Shown: one piece after another, positions 42,253-52,577 of the stretch
How the letters are laid out: the number at the start of each line of letters is the position of its first letter
Numbering within the stretch: the stretch's first letter is position 1
Assembly (NCBI GenBank): GCA_945862435.1
Contig: CAMAXX010000001.1
Span: 155,166-219,165 of the forward strand
Direction of reading: 5' to 3'
Source of the DNA: Pseudorhodobacter antarcticus
GTDB taxonomy: Bacteria > Pseudomonadota > Alphaproteobacteria > Rhodobacterales > Rhodobacteraceae
Length of the DNA stretch: 64,000 bases
The notes under the pieces: generated by a model
What the model saw: the letters and a program-made list of their open reading frames with translations, nothing else
Databases searched by the model: none
What the model was told of the DNA's origin: nothing
Program-made: the position numbers and the translations under genes

Positions 42253-43362
42253 ATGGTATCCAAAACCGCCATTCGCTTTGAGGCTGACCGTCTGTTCACA
42301 ATGTTTCAGGCTGCGGGCGCGGTGCCTGTGGATGCCGACATTCTGCTGCCTGCCGAAACGCTGCTAGACCTTTATGGCGAAGACATTCGCGCGCGCGCCT
42401 ATGTCACTCACGACCCCGTGCGCGGCGAGATGATGCTGCGCCCCGATTTCACCGTGCCCGTTGTGCAGGCGCACATGCGGGGCGGGGCTGATCCCGCAAG
42501 ATACTGCTATCTGGGCGAGGTGTTTCGCGCCCAAGATCATTTAACCGATGTCAACGGCGCGCGCCCACCCGAATATTTGCAAGTGGGCTTCGAAGTGTTT
42601 GACCGCACGCACCCAGAGGCTGCCGATGCCGAGGTGTTTGCCCTTATTGCAAGGGCGCTGGCAGGTCTGCCCTTGCGTGCCGTGACGGGGGATATGGGCA
42701 TTTTGCTGGCCGCAGTGCAGGGGCTTACCACCACTCCCGCCCGTAAGGCCGCCCTTTTGCGTCACATCTGGCGACCGCAAAGGTTTTTAGCGCTGCTGAA
42801 CCGATTTGCAGGCCGCAGTCCTGTGCCCCCTGCCCGCAGCGCGCTGTTGCACAGGCTGGCAAGCGGCGATATTTCAGCCCAGATCGCCAGCGCTGCCCCT
42901 ATGATCGGCCTGCGCAGCGAAGTCGAAATTTCCGCCCGCGCAGCAGCCTTGCTGGCCGATGCCAAAGCCAACGTAATTCCTGCGGGCGAGGCCGATTTGC
43001 TGACCACCCTTCTGTCGCTGGCTGCGCCTTGTGATACCGCCTTGGGTCAATTGCAGTTTATGGCGCAAAAGATGCCCAGCCTTGATGGCGCAACCCACCG
43101 CTTTGCCCAGCGACTTGCCGCCCTGCGCGCGCGCGGCGTGGACACGGCTAGCCTGCCTTTTGAAGCAAATCTTGGCCGCGCTTCGATGGAATACTATGAT
43201 GGCTTTGTGTTTGCCTTTACGGGCGCGCCTGATCTGCCCACTTATGCCAGTGGCGGGCGCTATGATGCATTGACCCAAGTTCTGGGCGGGGGGCGGTCTA
43301 TCCCCGCAGTGGGCGGTGTGATCCGCCCACATTTGGTGGCAGCCTTACGGGGGGCACAATGA
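42253..43362 (+). CDS. hisZ: ATP phosphoribosyltransferase regulatory subunit
   Basis: HisRS-like ARAYVTHDPVRGEMMLRPDFTVPVVQAH; follows hisS and precedes hisG. Confidence 0.88.
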   Translation: MVSKTAIRFEADRLFTMFQAAGAVPVDADILLPAETLLDLYGEDIRARAYVTHDPVRGEMMLRPDFTVPVVQAHMRGGADPARYCYLGEVFRAQDHLTDVNGARPPEYLQVGFEVFDRTHPEAADAEVFALIARALAGLPLRAVTGDMGILLAAVQGLTTTPARKAALLRHIWRPQRFLALLNRFAGRSPVPPARSALLHRLASGDISAQIASAAPMIGLRSEVEISARAAALLADAKANVIPAGEADLLTTLLSLAAPCDTALGQLQFMAQKMPSLDGATHRFAQRLAALRARGVDTASLPFEANLGRASMEYYDGFVFAFTGAPDLPTYASGGRYDALTQVLGGGRSIPAVGGVIRPHLVAALRGAQ

Positions 43363-44054
43363 CCAAATCCTTGAAAATTGGGGTTCCGTCTAAGGGCCGA
43401 TTGATGGAGCAGACCTTTGATTGGTTTGGCGCGCGCGGTTTAGCGATGCGCCAGTCTGGCGAGGCGCGCGAGTATGCGGGGGCAGTTTCGGGCATAGAGG
43501 GGCTAGAACTCGTCTTACTTTCGGCAGGCGAAATCCCGCGCGAGTTGGCCGCAGGGCGCATTCATTTGGGCGTGACGGGCAGCGATTTGCTGCGCGACAA
43601 ACTTGCCGATTGGCAGATGCAGGCGCAGGAACTGACCCCAATGGGATTTGGCCATGCAGACCTGATTTTGGCAGTGCCCGCCGTTTGGATTGACGTGGAA
43701 ACTATCGACGATCTGGATGCAGCGGCAGCGGGTTTTCGCGCCGCCCACGGGTTCCGTTTGCGCATTGCGACCAAATATCACAGGCTGGTGCGGGACTATT
43801 TGACTGCGCAAGGCGTGGCCGATTATCAATTGGTTGACAGTCAGGGTGCCACCGAAGGCACAGTCAAAAACGGCACCGCCGAGGCGATTGCGGATATTAC
43901 GTCAAGCGGCGAGACACTGCGCGCCAACCACCTAAAGGTTTTGCAAGACGCTGTAATCCACCAAAGCCAAGCCACGCTTTACGCCAGCCTGCGCGCAGAA
44001 TGGGCGGGGCTTGCACCCACGCGCGCGGCGCTGCTGGCCAAACTTGGGCTTTAG
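43359..44054 (+). CDS. hisG: ATP phosphoribosyltransferase, short form
   Basis: LKIGVPSKGRLMEQTFDWF; HLGVTGSDLLRDK; TSSGETLRANHLKVLQD. Confidence 0.93.
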   Translation: MTKSLKIGVPSKGRLMEQTFDWFGARGLAMRQSGEAREYAGAVSGIEGLELVLLSAGEIPRELAAGRIHLGVTGSDLLRDKLADWQMQAQELTPMGFGHADLILAVPAVWIDVETIDDLDAAAAGFRAAHGFRLRIATKYHRLVRDYLTAQGVADYQLVDSQGATEGTVKNGTAEAIADITSSGETLRANHLKVLQDAVIHQSQATLYASLRAEWAGLAPTRAALLAKLGL

Positions 44055-44530
44055 CGCAGGCCCATTTCCGCCAGCGCGCGGGCCAATTCCTTCGGCAAGG
44101 GCACCTCAGTTGCGCGGCCCTGTGGCAGATCGGGCGGGCTGTCCTTGGCCTCAAGGTATCGCCAGCCCTGAAAGGCGCGGCGCTGGGCGGGATGGGTGCG
44201 AATGATCTTCGCATTCAGAATAAAGGCGCAGCGCGAAATACCATCAGCCCCTTGCACGGGGGCAAAATCCAAAATCTCTTGCCGCGCCAAAACCTCGCCC
44301 TTAATCACCCAGTATAGGCTACCGCCCCCCAAAATATCGCCATCGCGTTTGGGATACATGCGCGTAATATGCTGCGCCGTACCTTTGGCCCAATGGGGGG
44401 CATTTTGGCGCTGCCAAGCCTCAAGGTCTTCAACCGACGCCGCGCCGACACACAGCTTTATGATATTCAAATGCGCCACGATTCCCCCTTTGGCTGGCGC
44501 TGAACATAACCTGAATTGGTGCGGCAACAA
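44051..44530 (-). CDS. DUF1489-like conserved protein
   Basis: HLNIIKLCVGAASVEDLEAWQ..ITRMYPKRDGDILGGGSLYWVIKG. Confidence 0.65.
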   Translation of the reverse strand: MLPHQFRLCSAPAKGGIVAHLNIIKLCVGAASVEDLEAWQRQNAPHWAKGTAQHITRMYPKRDGDILGGGSLYWVIKGEVLARQEILDFAPVQGADGISRCAFILNAKIIRTHPAQRRAFQGWRYLEAKDSPPDLPQGRATEVPLPKELARALAEMGLR

Positions 44531-44626
44531 GGGCGCGTCTTTCGCTTGCCCACGGGCAATTCAAGCGGTATCTTGCGTCTCTGCATGTTGCCAATACCAC
44601 ATCTTCGTTCTGTTTTAGGGGGGATT

Positions 44627-46900
44627 ATGTCCAGCTTTTCCGCGCCAATTGCTGCCCAGATTTGGGATATGAAATACCGCCTCAAAGACGCAAGCGGCGC
44701 AGTTATCGATGCCACGGTGCAAGATACCTGGCGGCGTGTTGCGCGGGATTTGGCATCGGTCGAACAAGACCCTGCCGCGTGGGAGGATAAGTTTTACGCA
44801 GCCCTTGAAGGGTTCAAATATCTGCCTGCAGGCCGCATTATTGCAGGCGCTGGTACGGGGCGATCGGTCACGCTGTTCAACTGCTTTGTCATGGGCACGA
44901 TCCCCGACAGTATGGGCGGCATTTTCGATGCCCTGCGCGAGGCGGCGCTGACCATGCAGCAGGGCGGCGGCATTGGGTATGATTTTTCCACCATCCGCCC
45001 GCGCGGCGCGGCTGTGATGGGGGTTGCTGCCGATGCCTCTGGCCCACTATCGTTCATGGATGTGTGGGATGCGATGTGCCGCACGATCATGTCTGCAGGA
45101 AGTCGCCGCGGCGCGATGATGGCGACCTTGCGCTGCGATCACCCCGATATCGAAGCTTTCATTGAGGCAAAACGCGACCCCGCCCGACTGCGTATGTTTA
45201 ACCTTTCTGTGCTGGTGACTGACTCGTTTATGGACGCGGTCAAGGCGGGTGCGCCGTGGGATCTGGTGCACGGCGGGCGCGTCTACAAAACACTGCAAGC
45301 GCCTGATCTTTGGAACAAGGTCATGCGCAACACCTATGATTTCGCCGAACCGGGCGTGATCTTCATCGACCGTATCAATGCGGCGAATAACCTAAATTAC
45401 GTTGAAACTATCGCCGCGACCAACCCCTGCGGCGAGCAGCCCTTGCCGCCCTATGGCGCGTGTTTGCTGGGCAGCATCAATCTGGCAGTGCTGGTGAAGG
45501 ACGCGTTTAGCCCCGCAGCCCAAATGGGCACCGCCGCTTTAGATGATCTGGTGCGCACTGCCGTGCGGATGATGGATAACGTCGTCGATGCCAGCCGCTT
45601 TCCCCTGCCACAGCAGGCCGCCGAAGCGCAGGCGAAACGCCGCATTGGCCTTGGCGTGACGGGGCTGGCAGATGCCCTGCTGATGCTGGGCCTGCGCTAT
45701 GGCAGCGATGACGCGGCCCGCCAGTGCGAAGATTGGATGCACGCCATAGCCCGCAGCGCCTATCTGGCATCGGTGGACTTGGCGCGCGAAAAAGGAGCTT
45801 TCCCGCTGTTTGATGCCGAGAAATATCTTAACTCTGGCACGATGCGCGGGATGGATGCTGATGTACGCGATGCTATCCGAACGCATGGGATTCGCAACGC
45901 GCTGCTCACCTCTATCGCGCCCACGGGCACGATTTCGCTGTATGCAGGAAATGTGTCGTCAGGGATCGAACCCGTGTTCGCCTATGCCTACTCGCGCAAA
46001 GTGCTGCAAAAAGACGGTTCGCGCACTGAGGAAGAAGTCGTCGATTACGCCGTCACCAAATGGCGGGACATGCACGGCGATGCCCCCCTGCCCGATTATT
46101 TTGTGAACGCCCAAACCCTGCCGCCGTTGGACCATGTGAAAATGCAGGCAGCGGCGCAGAAGTGGATCGACAGTTCCATTTCCAAAACCATCAACTGCCC
46201 CGAAGACATCAGCTTTGACGATTTTGCCGAAGTGTACATGGCTGCGTGGGATCAGGGCTGCAAAGGCTGCACCACCTACCGCCCCAATGCGGTGACGGGG
46301 TCGGTGCTGACTGTGACCGAAACTGCCAAAGCCGCACCTGTCACCCAAGACGCGCCACCGGCCATGGGCGAAGTGGTGTATCTAACCGAACCGCTGGAAC
46401 GCCCCGCCGCATTGGAAGGCAGCACCTACAAGGTGAAATGGCCCATCAGCGAACACGCCCTGTATATCACCATCAACGACACCATCATCGCAGGCCGCCG
46501 CCGCCCGTTTGAGGTGTTTATCAACTCCAAAAACATGGAGCATTTCGCCTGGACAGTCGCCCTGACGCGGATGATTTCCGCCGTGTTCCGCCGTGGCGGT
46601 GATGTGTCTTTTGTGGTCGAAGAGCTAAAGGCCGTGTTCGACCCGCGCGGCGGCGCTTGGGTGAACGGGGCTTATATCCCGTCGATCCTCGCGGCGATTG
46701 GCGGGGTCATCGAGCAGCATTTGGTCGCAATCGGCTTTATCGCGGGCGAAGGGCTGGGCTTGAAATCTGACCCAAAGGCGCAGGCAATGGCAGTTGGGGA
46801 TGGCCCCCGTAGCAGTTGCGACAGCTGCGGATCGTTCGATCTGCGCATGGCCGAAGGGTGCATGACCTGTGGGAGTTGTGGGAATAGCAAGTGTGGGTAG
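44627..46900 (+). CDS. nrdJ: Adenosylcobalamin-dependent (class II) ribonucleotide reductase
   Basis: CFVMGTIPDSMGGIFDALREAALTMQQGGGIGYDFSTIRPRGA; NPCGEQPLPPYGACLLGSINL; C-terminal zinc-ribbon CDSCGSFDLRMAEGCMTCGSCGNSKCG. Confidence 0.9.
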   Translation: MSSFSAPIAAQIWDMKYRLKDASGAVIDATVQDTWRRVARDLASVEQDPAAWEDKFYAALEGFKYLPAGRIIAGAGTGRSVTLFNCFVMGTIPDSMGGIFDALREAALTMQQGGGIGYDFSTIRPRGAAVMGVAADASGPLSFMDVWDAMCRTIMSAGSRRGAMMATLRCDHPDIEAFIEAKRDPARLRMFNLSVLVTDSFMDAVKAGAPWDLVHGGRVYKTLQAPDLWNKVMRNTYDFAEPGVIFIDRINAANNLNYVETIAATNPCGEQPLPPYGACLLGSINLAVLVKDAFSPAAQMGTAALDDLVRTAVRMMDNVVDASRFPLPQQAAEAQAKRRIGLGVTGLADALLMLGLRYGSDDAARQCEDWMHAIARSAYLASVDLAREKGAFPLFDAEKYLNSGTMRGMDADVRDAIRTHGIRNALLTSIAPTGTISLYAGNVSSGIEPVFAYAYSRKVLQKDGSRTEEEVVDYAVTKWRDMHGDAPLPDYFVNAQTLPPLDHVKMQAAAQKWIDSSISKTINCPEDISFDDFAEVYMAAWDQGCKGCTTYRPNAVTGSVLTVTETAKAAPVTQDAPPAMGEVVYLTEPLERPAALEGSTYKVKWPISEHALYITINDTIIAGRRRPFEVFINSKNMEHFAWTVALTRMISAVFRRGGDVSFVVEELKAVFDPRGGAWVNGAYIPSILAAIGGVIEQHLVAIGFIAGEGLGLKSDPKAQAMAVGDGPRSSCDSCGSFDLRMAEGCMTCGSCGNSKCG

Positions 46901-46909
46901 GGGTAGCCC

Positions 46910-47805
46910 CTACCCCATCCTCTCACTCGTATAACTGCCCGGGGACGCTGGAAACACTACCGTCTTATGCCCGTTGATAAACACCCGCCCCCGCACATGG
47001 GCGTGGACGGCGCGCGATAGCACCTGCGCCTCTACATCGCGCCCTAAGCTGACGTAATCGTCATTCGACTGGGCGTGCGTCACGCGGATAATGTCTTGTT
47101 CGATAATCGGGCCTTCGTCCAGATCGGCGGTAACGTAATGTGAAGTGGCCCCGATCAATTTCACCCCCTTTTCGAACGCCTGTTTATAGGGGTTCGCGCC
47201 CTTAAAGCTGGGCAAAAAGGAATGGTGAATGTTGATGATCCGCCCCGAAAAACGCTGACACATCTCATCCGACAAACCCTGCATATAGCGCGCCAGCACG
47301 ATCAATTCGGCCCCTGCATCCTGCACAATGCGCATCTGCTCGGCTTCGGCCTGCGCCTTGTTCTGCGGGGTCACCTTGATGCAGAAATAGGGAATATCCT
47401 GATTTACCACGACTTTTGGTAATCCATATGGTTGGAAATCACCGCCACAATTTCCACAGGCAGCGCGCCGATGCGCGAGCGATACAGCAGATCGTTCAGG
47501 CAGTGGCCAAAGCGTGACACCATGATCACCACTTTGCGCTTGACCGTTTCGTCAAAGAAATCCGACTGCATGGTGAATTTTTCGGCCACAGGCACAAAGC
47601 CCGCCTGCAGCGCCGCCAAATCGCGCCCACCTTCCGACCGAAAGCTGATGCGCATGAAAAAGTTGCCCGTGCCGATATCGTCAAACTGTGCGGAATCGGT
47701 GATGTTGCAGGACTGATCGGCCAAGAACCCTGAAATCGCGGCCACAATGCCGCGCGTCAAATGGCACTGAACGCGCAGGGCGTATTGCGGGATAGGTTTG
47801 GTCAT
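46910..47805 (-). pseudogene. purU: Formyltetrahydrofolate deformylase, split by a 1-nt frameshift into ORFs 47404-47805 and 46910-47410
   Basis: N-part [45 protein letters not shown]-part [49 protein letters not shown]; frame breaks at an A-run (TTTT at 47414-47417 on +). Confidence 0.85.
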
Positions 47806-47936
47806 GGCTGCTCCGTTGGTTAGCTTTCTGCGTTGCAGCGACTAGACGGCGCGCCAGCGCTAAGGTCAATGCAGCCCTTGCATGAACCTTTGTGCCAAAG
47901 CGCAACTTCGTATAGAGCTGCTGTGGATTTAGGCAG

Positions 47937-50246
47937 TCAGCCGCCCGGCCCCCAGCGCATCTGCGCCAAAACATCGGCCCCCGCCCCGACGACCAGCACC
48001 CGCAAGATCGACAGGCCAAGCGTGAATTCCGCCACATCACCATGGCGGTTAAGGCTGGGCTTTTGCGGCCAAGCACTGAAATCATAAACTTGGCCCGCCG
48101 CCCATCTATTCACCAGCGTGACGCCGCCATAAGCAGGCAAAAATACCGTATTCCCCCCCGCGGTAATCACGTGGGAAACCCCCGTGCCAGTATGCAGCGT
48201 GTCATTGCCGCGGCCCAATTTCACGTGGTTACGCCCTGGCCCTGTGTGAATAATCGAAGAGTTGTCGCCTCCCTCGATCCAATCATTGCCATGGCCCGCA
48301 AAAATCAGATTGCGTGCGTCCCCTGCGTAAATCGTATCATCCCCCGTACCGCCATCCAGCGTGTCACGCCCGCCGCCGCCTTGCAGATGGTCATTCCCTG
48401 CTCCGCCGAAAAAGGCGTGGCGCGATGTGGGTAGTTTGGCGATGGCGATCAGGCTGTCATCACCTTCCCCGCCATAAAACGTTGCCCCGCCGTATTTGGG
48501 GCCAATGAGCACGTCATCACCGCGCGATCCGCGCACATCGACAAGCACGCGTTCGGATGTTTCGAAATGAATAGGGCTGTCAGGGTGGGCGACAATGCGC
48601 AGCGTTCGGCCTTCGCCCTTTGGGTTTGTCTCATTCCGCGCGACCACTGTGGCGATGCGGATATTTTCCACATTCATCGGGCAGTGAAGAACGTAATTGT
48701 CAGGCCCGCCCATGTACCACAGGGTGTCGTTGCCCCCATTCTTCGCCTCGCGGATTTTCTCGGCATCTGCGCCGTAAGCCCAATAGCTGTCGCCACCCCG
48801 CGTGCCTTCCAGCACGACCGACCCGTCAACAGCCATCATCGCATTCACGCCGTCTGCGGGGTTTTCATAGCCGCACAAGTCCAGCCCCAAATCCAGCGCG
48901 CCGCGCACCAACTCGCTGCGCAGAAACTCCAAAGGCGCACTGGCGATAAGGTTCGTCGTCTCGCCCGGATCGGCGACAATATCATAAATATGCTCTTCAC
49001 CATTGGGATAGCGAAAATAACGATACTGCTCATACCCCGCGACCGAGGGGCGCACCGATAGCGTGCCAAACACCGACGTCACGGGCGATTTGCTAAAATC
49101 GTATGTTCCAAAGCTGGCATCTATCAGCGGCAGCAGACTTTGGCCCGATACCCAATCGGGGCGCGGCGGCAGGCCAGCCAATTGCATCACCGTTTTGGCA
49201 AAATTGTGCAAGGACACTGGGGTGTCAATCACCCGCCCCTGCCCCCCCATGCGCGGCGAATATATCCCCAAAGGAACATGCGCCGCGCTGTCCCACTGGC
49301 TCATTTTGTGAAAGCTGTCGTGATTGCCAAGGTTGAAACCATTGTCCGACAGAAAAATCACAGTTGTCTTGTTGCCCAAAGGGGATGCGGCTAGGGCGTC
49401 CAAAAACCGCCCAATTTCATGATCGACATGGCTTATTGCGGCAAAATAGGCGCGCACCACTTGCCGCCAGCCCTCATCACCCGCCTTTTCGGGTGTCCAA
49501 TTGCCATTGGCGATATAGGCCGCCTCATACACGGCAAAGCCCTGCTGGGGGCCATAGTAATCTTCGGCGGCAGCGATTTCGGGCCACCGAATGGCGGCCG
49601 CATCATACATCTGGTAAAAGCGGTCAGGACATTCAAAATTGTAATGCGGATGCTTAAACCCCAACTGAATCAGATGCCTGCGGGCGGGGTCGGCACGCTG
49701 CAACAGGTCAATTGCATTTTGCGCCACATCATAGTCAAAAAACAGATGGTCTTGGGCGCCGTCATCATTCGGGTGGTTCACGCCCTTTATTCCTGGGCCA
49801 CGATCAAGATACTCTTTGATCTTGGTTCGCCCGTTTTTGTCGGCGCAAGGGACGTCTTCGTGAAACAACACGCGCCGGTATTTTTCGGGCATCGGGCGAT
49901 AGGTGGCATCCACCTTGCCAGTGGTAAAGGTATAAAACCCTGCGCGGCGTAGATCATAGGCCCATGCCTTTTCAGGCGGAAGCACCTGCCGCCAAAAGCG
50001 GTTCAAATCCACCAGCCCCGTGCGAAAAGGCGATAGGCCCGTGGCTAGTTCCGCGCGGCAGGGCGCGCACAGCGGCACTGTGGCATAAGCATTGCCAAAA
50101 CGTACACCCGCCGCCATTAGACGATCAAGGTTGGGGGTCAGGATTGGAATGCCAAAGGCATGCCGCCACGTGAAGACATCAATCATGTCATCCACCCAAA
50201 TCACGGCAATATTATCGCCCGCAATGCTGGCCGCATCAAACCCCAT
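47937..50246 (-). CDS. Sulfatase with C-terminal RTX-type calcium-binding repeats
   Basis: VPLCAPCRAEL (CxPxR formylglycine motif), TTVIFLSDNGFNLGNHD; C-terminal GGxGxDxL repeats (GGAGNDHLQGGGGRDTLDGGTGDDTIYAGD); ATGA overlap with upstream gene. Confidence 0.82.
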   Translation of the reverse strand: MGFDAASIAGDNIAVIWVDDMIDVFTWRHAFGIPILTPNLDRLMAAGVRFGNAYATVPLCAPCRAELATGLSPFRTGLVDLNRFWRQVLPPEKAWAYDLRRAGFYTFTTGKVDATYRPMPEKYRRVLFHEDVPCADKNGRTKIKEYLDRGPGIKGVNHPNDDGAQDHLFFDYDVAQNAIDLLQRADPARRHLIQLGFKHPHYNFECPDRFYQMYDAAAIRWPEIAAAEDYYGPQQGFAVYEAAYIANGNWTPEKAGDEGWRQVVRAYFAAISHVDHEIGRFLDALAASPLGNKTTVIFLSDNGFNLGNHDSFHKMSQWDSAAHVPLGIYSPRMGGQGRVIDTPVSLHNFAKTVMQLAGLPPRPDWVSGQSLLPLIDASFGTYDFSKSPVTSVFGTLSVRPSVAGYEQYRYFRYPNGEEHIYDIVADPGETTNLIASAPLEFLRSELVRGALDLGLDLCGYENPADGVNAMMAVDGSVVLEGTRGGDSYWAYGADAEKIREAKNGGNDTLWYMGGPDNYVLHCPMNVENIRIATVVARNETNPKGEGRTLRIVAHPDSPIHFETSERVLVDVRGSRGDDVLIGPKYGGATFYGGEGDDSLIAIAKLPTSRHAFFGGAGNDHLQGGGGRDTLDGGTGDDTIYAGDARNLIFAGHGNDWIEGGDNSSIIHTGPGRNHVKLGRGNDTLHTGTGVSHVITAGGNTVFLPAYGGVTLVNRWAAGQVYDFSAWPQKPSLNRHGDVAEFTLGLSILRVLVVGAGADVLAQMRWGPGG

Positions 50247-51679
50247 CAGCCGCCATCCGTCAGCCGCAGGCGGGCGGGCAGCGCCCAGCGGTGCAGCGGG
50301 CCATGCGTGCCCTGCGCCGCCCATTCATCGCGCAGCGCCCCTGCATTGGCGGGATAGTCATGCGCGCCCTTGCGCGGGGCCGCGCCATGGGCATAGGCCA
50401 CGTAAACTTCGCCTTCAGGGCGGGCAGAGCAGCGCAAAATCACCGCGCGCTTGTCTTTCGCGTCAACCTCAACCTTTGTTATACGGGCCTTGTTGGTGAC
50501 GCCGTCCAGCCAAAAGCCAGCGAGTGGGCCCGCATCAAACGGGTCGGCCTTGTCCACCACCAGCCCATCCATTGCCGCGCAGGTGAGGCGAATATCATTG
50601 CCAAGCCGTTCGGCCAATTGAATGGTTGGGCAATGCCAAACCGCGCCGCCTTCGCTAGCCAGCAGCGCGCGGGCCGACATCTCGGCCTTGGTGCGGCGGC
50701 CTGCATCGGTTAGGCGGCCGGTATCGTCCATCGCATAAGCATAGCTTGGCCCAGTGCAGACCAGTGGATGATCGCCGTGGTTCCATGACAGCTCCCACTG
50801 GCCACCAAGCGCGGCCCCCGTTGTAATGGTTTGCGTGCCGCAATCGAACCCCGCAAGGAAAATGGGGCGCGGCGCGCCAAGGCGGCCAAGGGCTTGAGTA
50901 ACCCGCGCCATCAGCGCCAAAATCCCGTCTCGGTACGCCGTGCTGTCGCCCGAAATATCCTCAAGACAATAGTCAAGGCAAACAGCCGCCACTTTGGCCA
51001 CGCGGCCAAGGCGAGCTGCGGCAATAGCGTGGTTCTGCACAGCCTGTTCAAGGTTCACCATAGCCGCGCCCATACCCAGATCACCCGCGCTTGCCGCCAT
51101 ATCAGTTTCAGCGCGCAGCACAAACAAGGGCAGGCCCGCGCCCGCCGATTTGCGCAACGCCAGCAGCGTTTCAGCCAACACCGCCTCGTGCGTCAACTCG
51201 CGAATCGGCAGAAGGTTGGGGGTTAAGATCGCATCGCCCGTCCCGCCCATGCCCGCTGCGCCAATATCGTCGGCCGAGGCAAACAGATGATAGGGAAACC
51301 GCGTGGGCAGCGGCTGGCCAAGCTGCGCCCGCGCGCCGCCCAGCGCAAAAATACCCATCAACGGCAGGTGAGATTCCGCCAAAATTGTCGCGTCATCTTT
51401 GTGGCGCATATAGCCGCGCATGCTATCTGCCCCTACCAAATTGGCAGTAAAATGCAGCCAGTCGCCGCGCATATGCGCGCCCCATGCGTCGATATCATCG
51501 TTCAGCTCTACAAAATCAGCAGCGGCCGCCTGCGCCGACACCTGCGGTAAATCCAGCCGCGCGGCGATGTCCGCGATCACGCGGTCAGATAAATGCAGCG
51601 TTAGCCCCGTTTCATCCCAGCCAATCACATCCCCATTTTCCGCACAGATGATGACGCCTGTTTTCATCGGCCCAGTCAT
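50246..51679 (-). CDS. Hypothetical protein, possible sialate O-acetylesterase/SGNH-like hydrolase
   Basis: Long ORF in operon; weak resemblance only (WHCPTIQLAERLGNDIRL). Confidence 0.45.
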   Translation of the reverse strand: MTGPMKTGVIICAENGDVIGWDETGLTLHLSDRVIADIAARLDLPQVSAQAAAADFVELNDDIDAWGAHMRGDWLHFTANLVGADSMRGYMRHKDDATILAESHLPLMGIFALGGARAQLGQPLPTRFPYHLFASADDIGAAGMGGTGDAILTPNLLPIRELTHEAVLAETLLALRKSAGAGLPLFVLRAETDMAASAGDLGMGAAMVNLEQAVQNHAIAAARLGRVAKVAAVCLDYCLEDISGDSTAYRDGILALMARVTQALGRLGAPRPIFLAGFDCGTQTITTGAALGGQWELSWNHGDHPLVCTGPSYAYAMDDTGRLTDAGRRTKAEMSARALLASEGGAVWHCPTIQLAERLGNDIRLTCAAMDGLVVDKADPFDAGPLAGFWLDGVTNKARITKVEVDAKDKRAVILRCSARPEGEVYVAYAHGAAPRKGAHDYPANAGALRDEWAAQGTHGPLHRWALPARLRLTDGG

Positions 51680-51680
51680 A

Positions 51681-52571
51681 TTAAAACACCTCTGCAAATC
51701 GTTCGGGTAAACTGTACAGCCCCTTTGGCCGCGCGCCGCCTGGGGCCCAATATACCTCTTTTTTCACGCGCCAGCCTGCTTTCATCTCAGCGCGGAAGTC
51801 GGCAAATTCCATATCCTCGCGAATGGGTTTTTGTTTGCAAATACTGATGTAGGGTTCCCATGCCGTATCCCAGCCCGTCTTTTCGCGAGACACCTCTTCC
51901 AACGCGCCGCTTTGAATTTCGCGCTGGGCGCGGCGGGCGGCAAGGCGCTGGGCGCACAAGTCATAGTCGATGAACCGCAAGTGAAACAAGTACAGATGCG
52001 GGTCAAGATGCAGATGCGGATGGGTGGCAAAATGCCCGCCCGGAATGATATCAATCTTGGTCGAACTGATGCAGGGCTTGGCGTAATTCGCGTTCAGGCG
52101 AAAGTTGCGGCGCAGTTGCAAAATTTTCCGATCATCGCTGATCTTTTCAGGTTCCAAATCGGGGGTATGCACCATTTCAATCGCAAAGGGCGTCAGCACC
52201 TTTGGCCCGCCTTTGGGATTAATCGCGGCCACATAATCGCGCAGGCTGGGCGATATGGCTGGATCAACCACCACCAATTCATCGACATCGCCGACCAAAA
52301 CCCAATTGTAAAAACTGGTGAAGGCACTTGTCAGGCGCGACAGCATTTGCCAGCGGCGTTGGTTGAAACAATCGCGCGTGGGATCATAGGGCAGGTATAT
52401 CACATTGCAGCCTGCTGCGATCTTCTTATGTTCGGGATCGCCCCCGTGTGATAGGACATAGCAGTTTTCGCGCCCCAGTTGGCGGCCGTAATATTCGACC
52501 CAGCGGCGCAAAAAGAAATGGTCACCGCCAACCATTGTCATCGCCATCATCGGTGCGCGGGTTGTGTCCAT
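51681..52571 (-). CDS. Glycosyltransferase family 2/GT92-like
   Basis: DHFFLRRWVEYYGRQLGRENCYVLSHGGDPEH..NWVLVGDVDELVVVDP (DVDE). Confidence 0.75.
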   Translation of the reverse strand: MDTTRAPMMAMTMVGGDHFFLRRWVEYYGRQLGRENCYVLSHGGDPEHKKIAAGCNVIYLPYDPTRDCFNQRRWQMLSRLTSAFTSFYNWVLVGDVDELVVVDPAISPSLRDYVAAINPKGGPKVLTPFAIEMVHTPDLEPEKISDDRKILQLRRNFRLNANYAKPCISSTKIDIIPGGHFATHPHLHLDPHLYLFHLRFIDYDLCAQRLAARRAQREIQSGALEEVSREKTGWDTAWEPYISICKQKPIREDMEFADFRAEMKAGWRVKKEVYWAPGGARPKGLYSLPERFAEVF

Positions 52572-52577
52572 GTGCTC

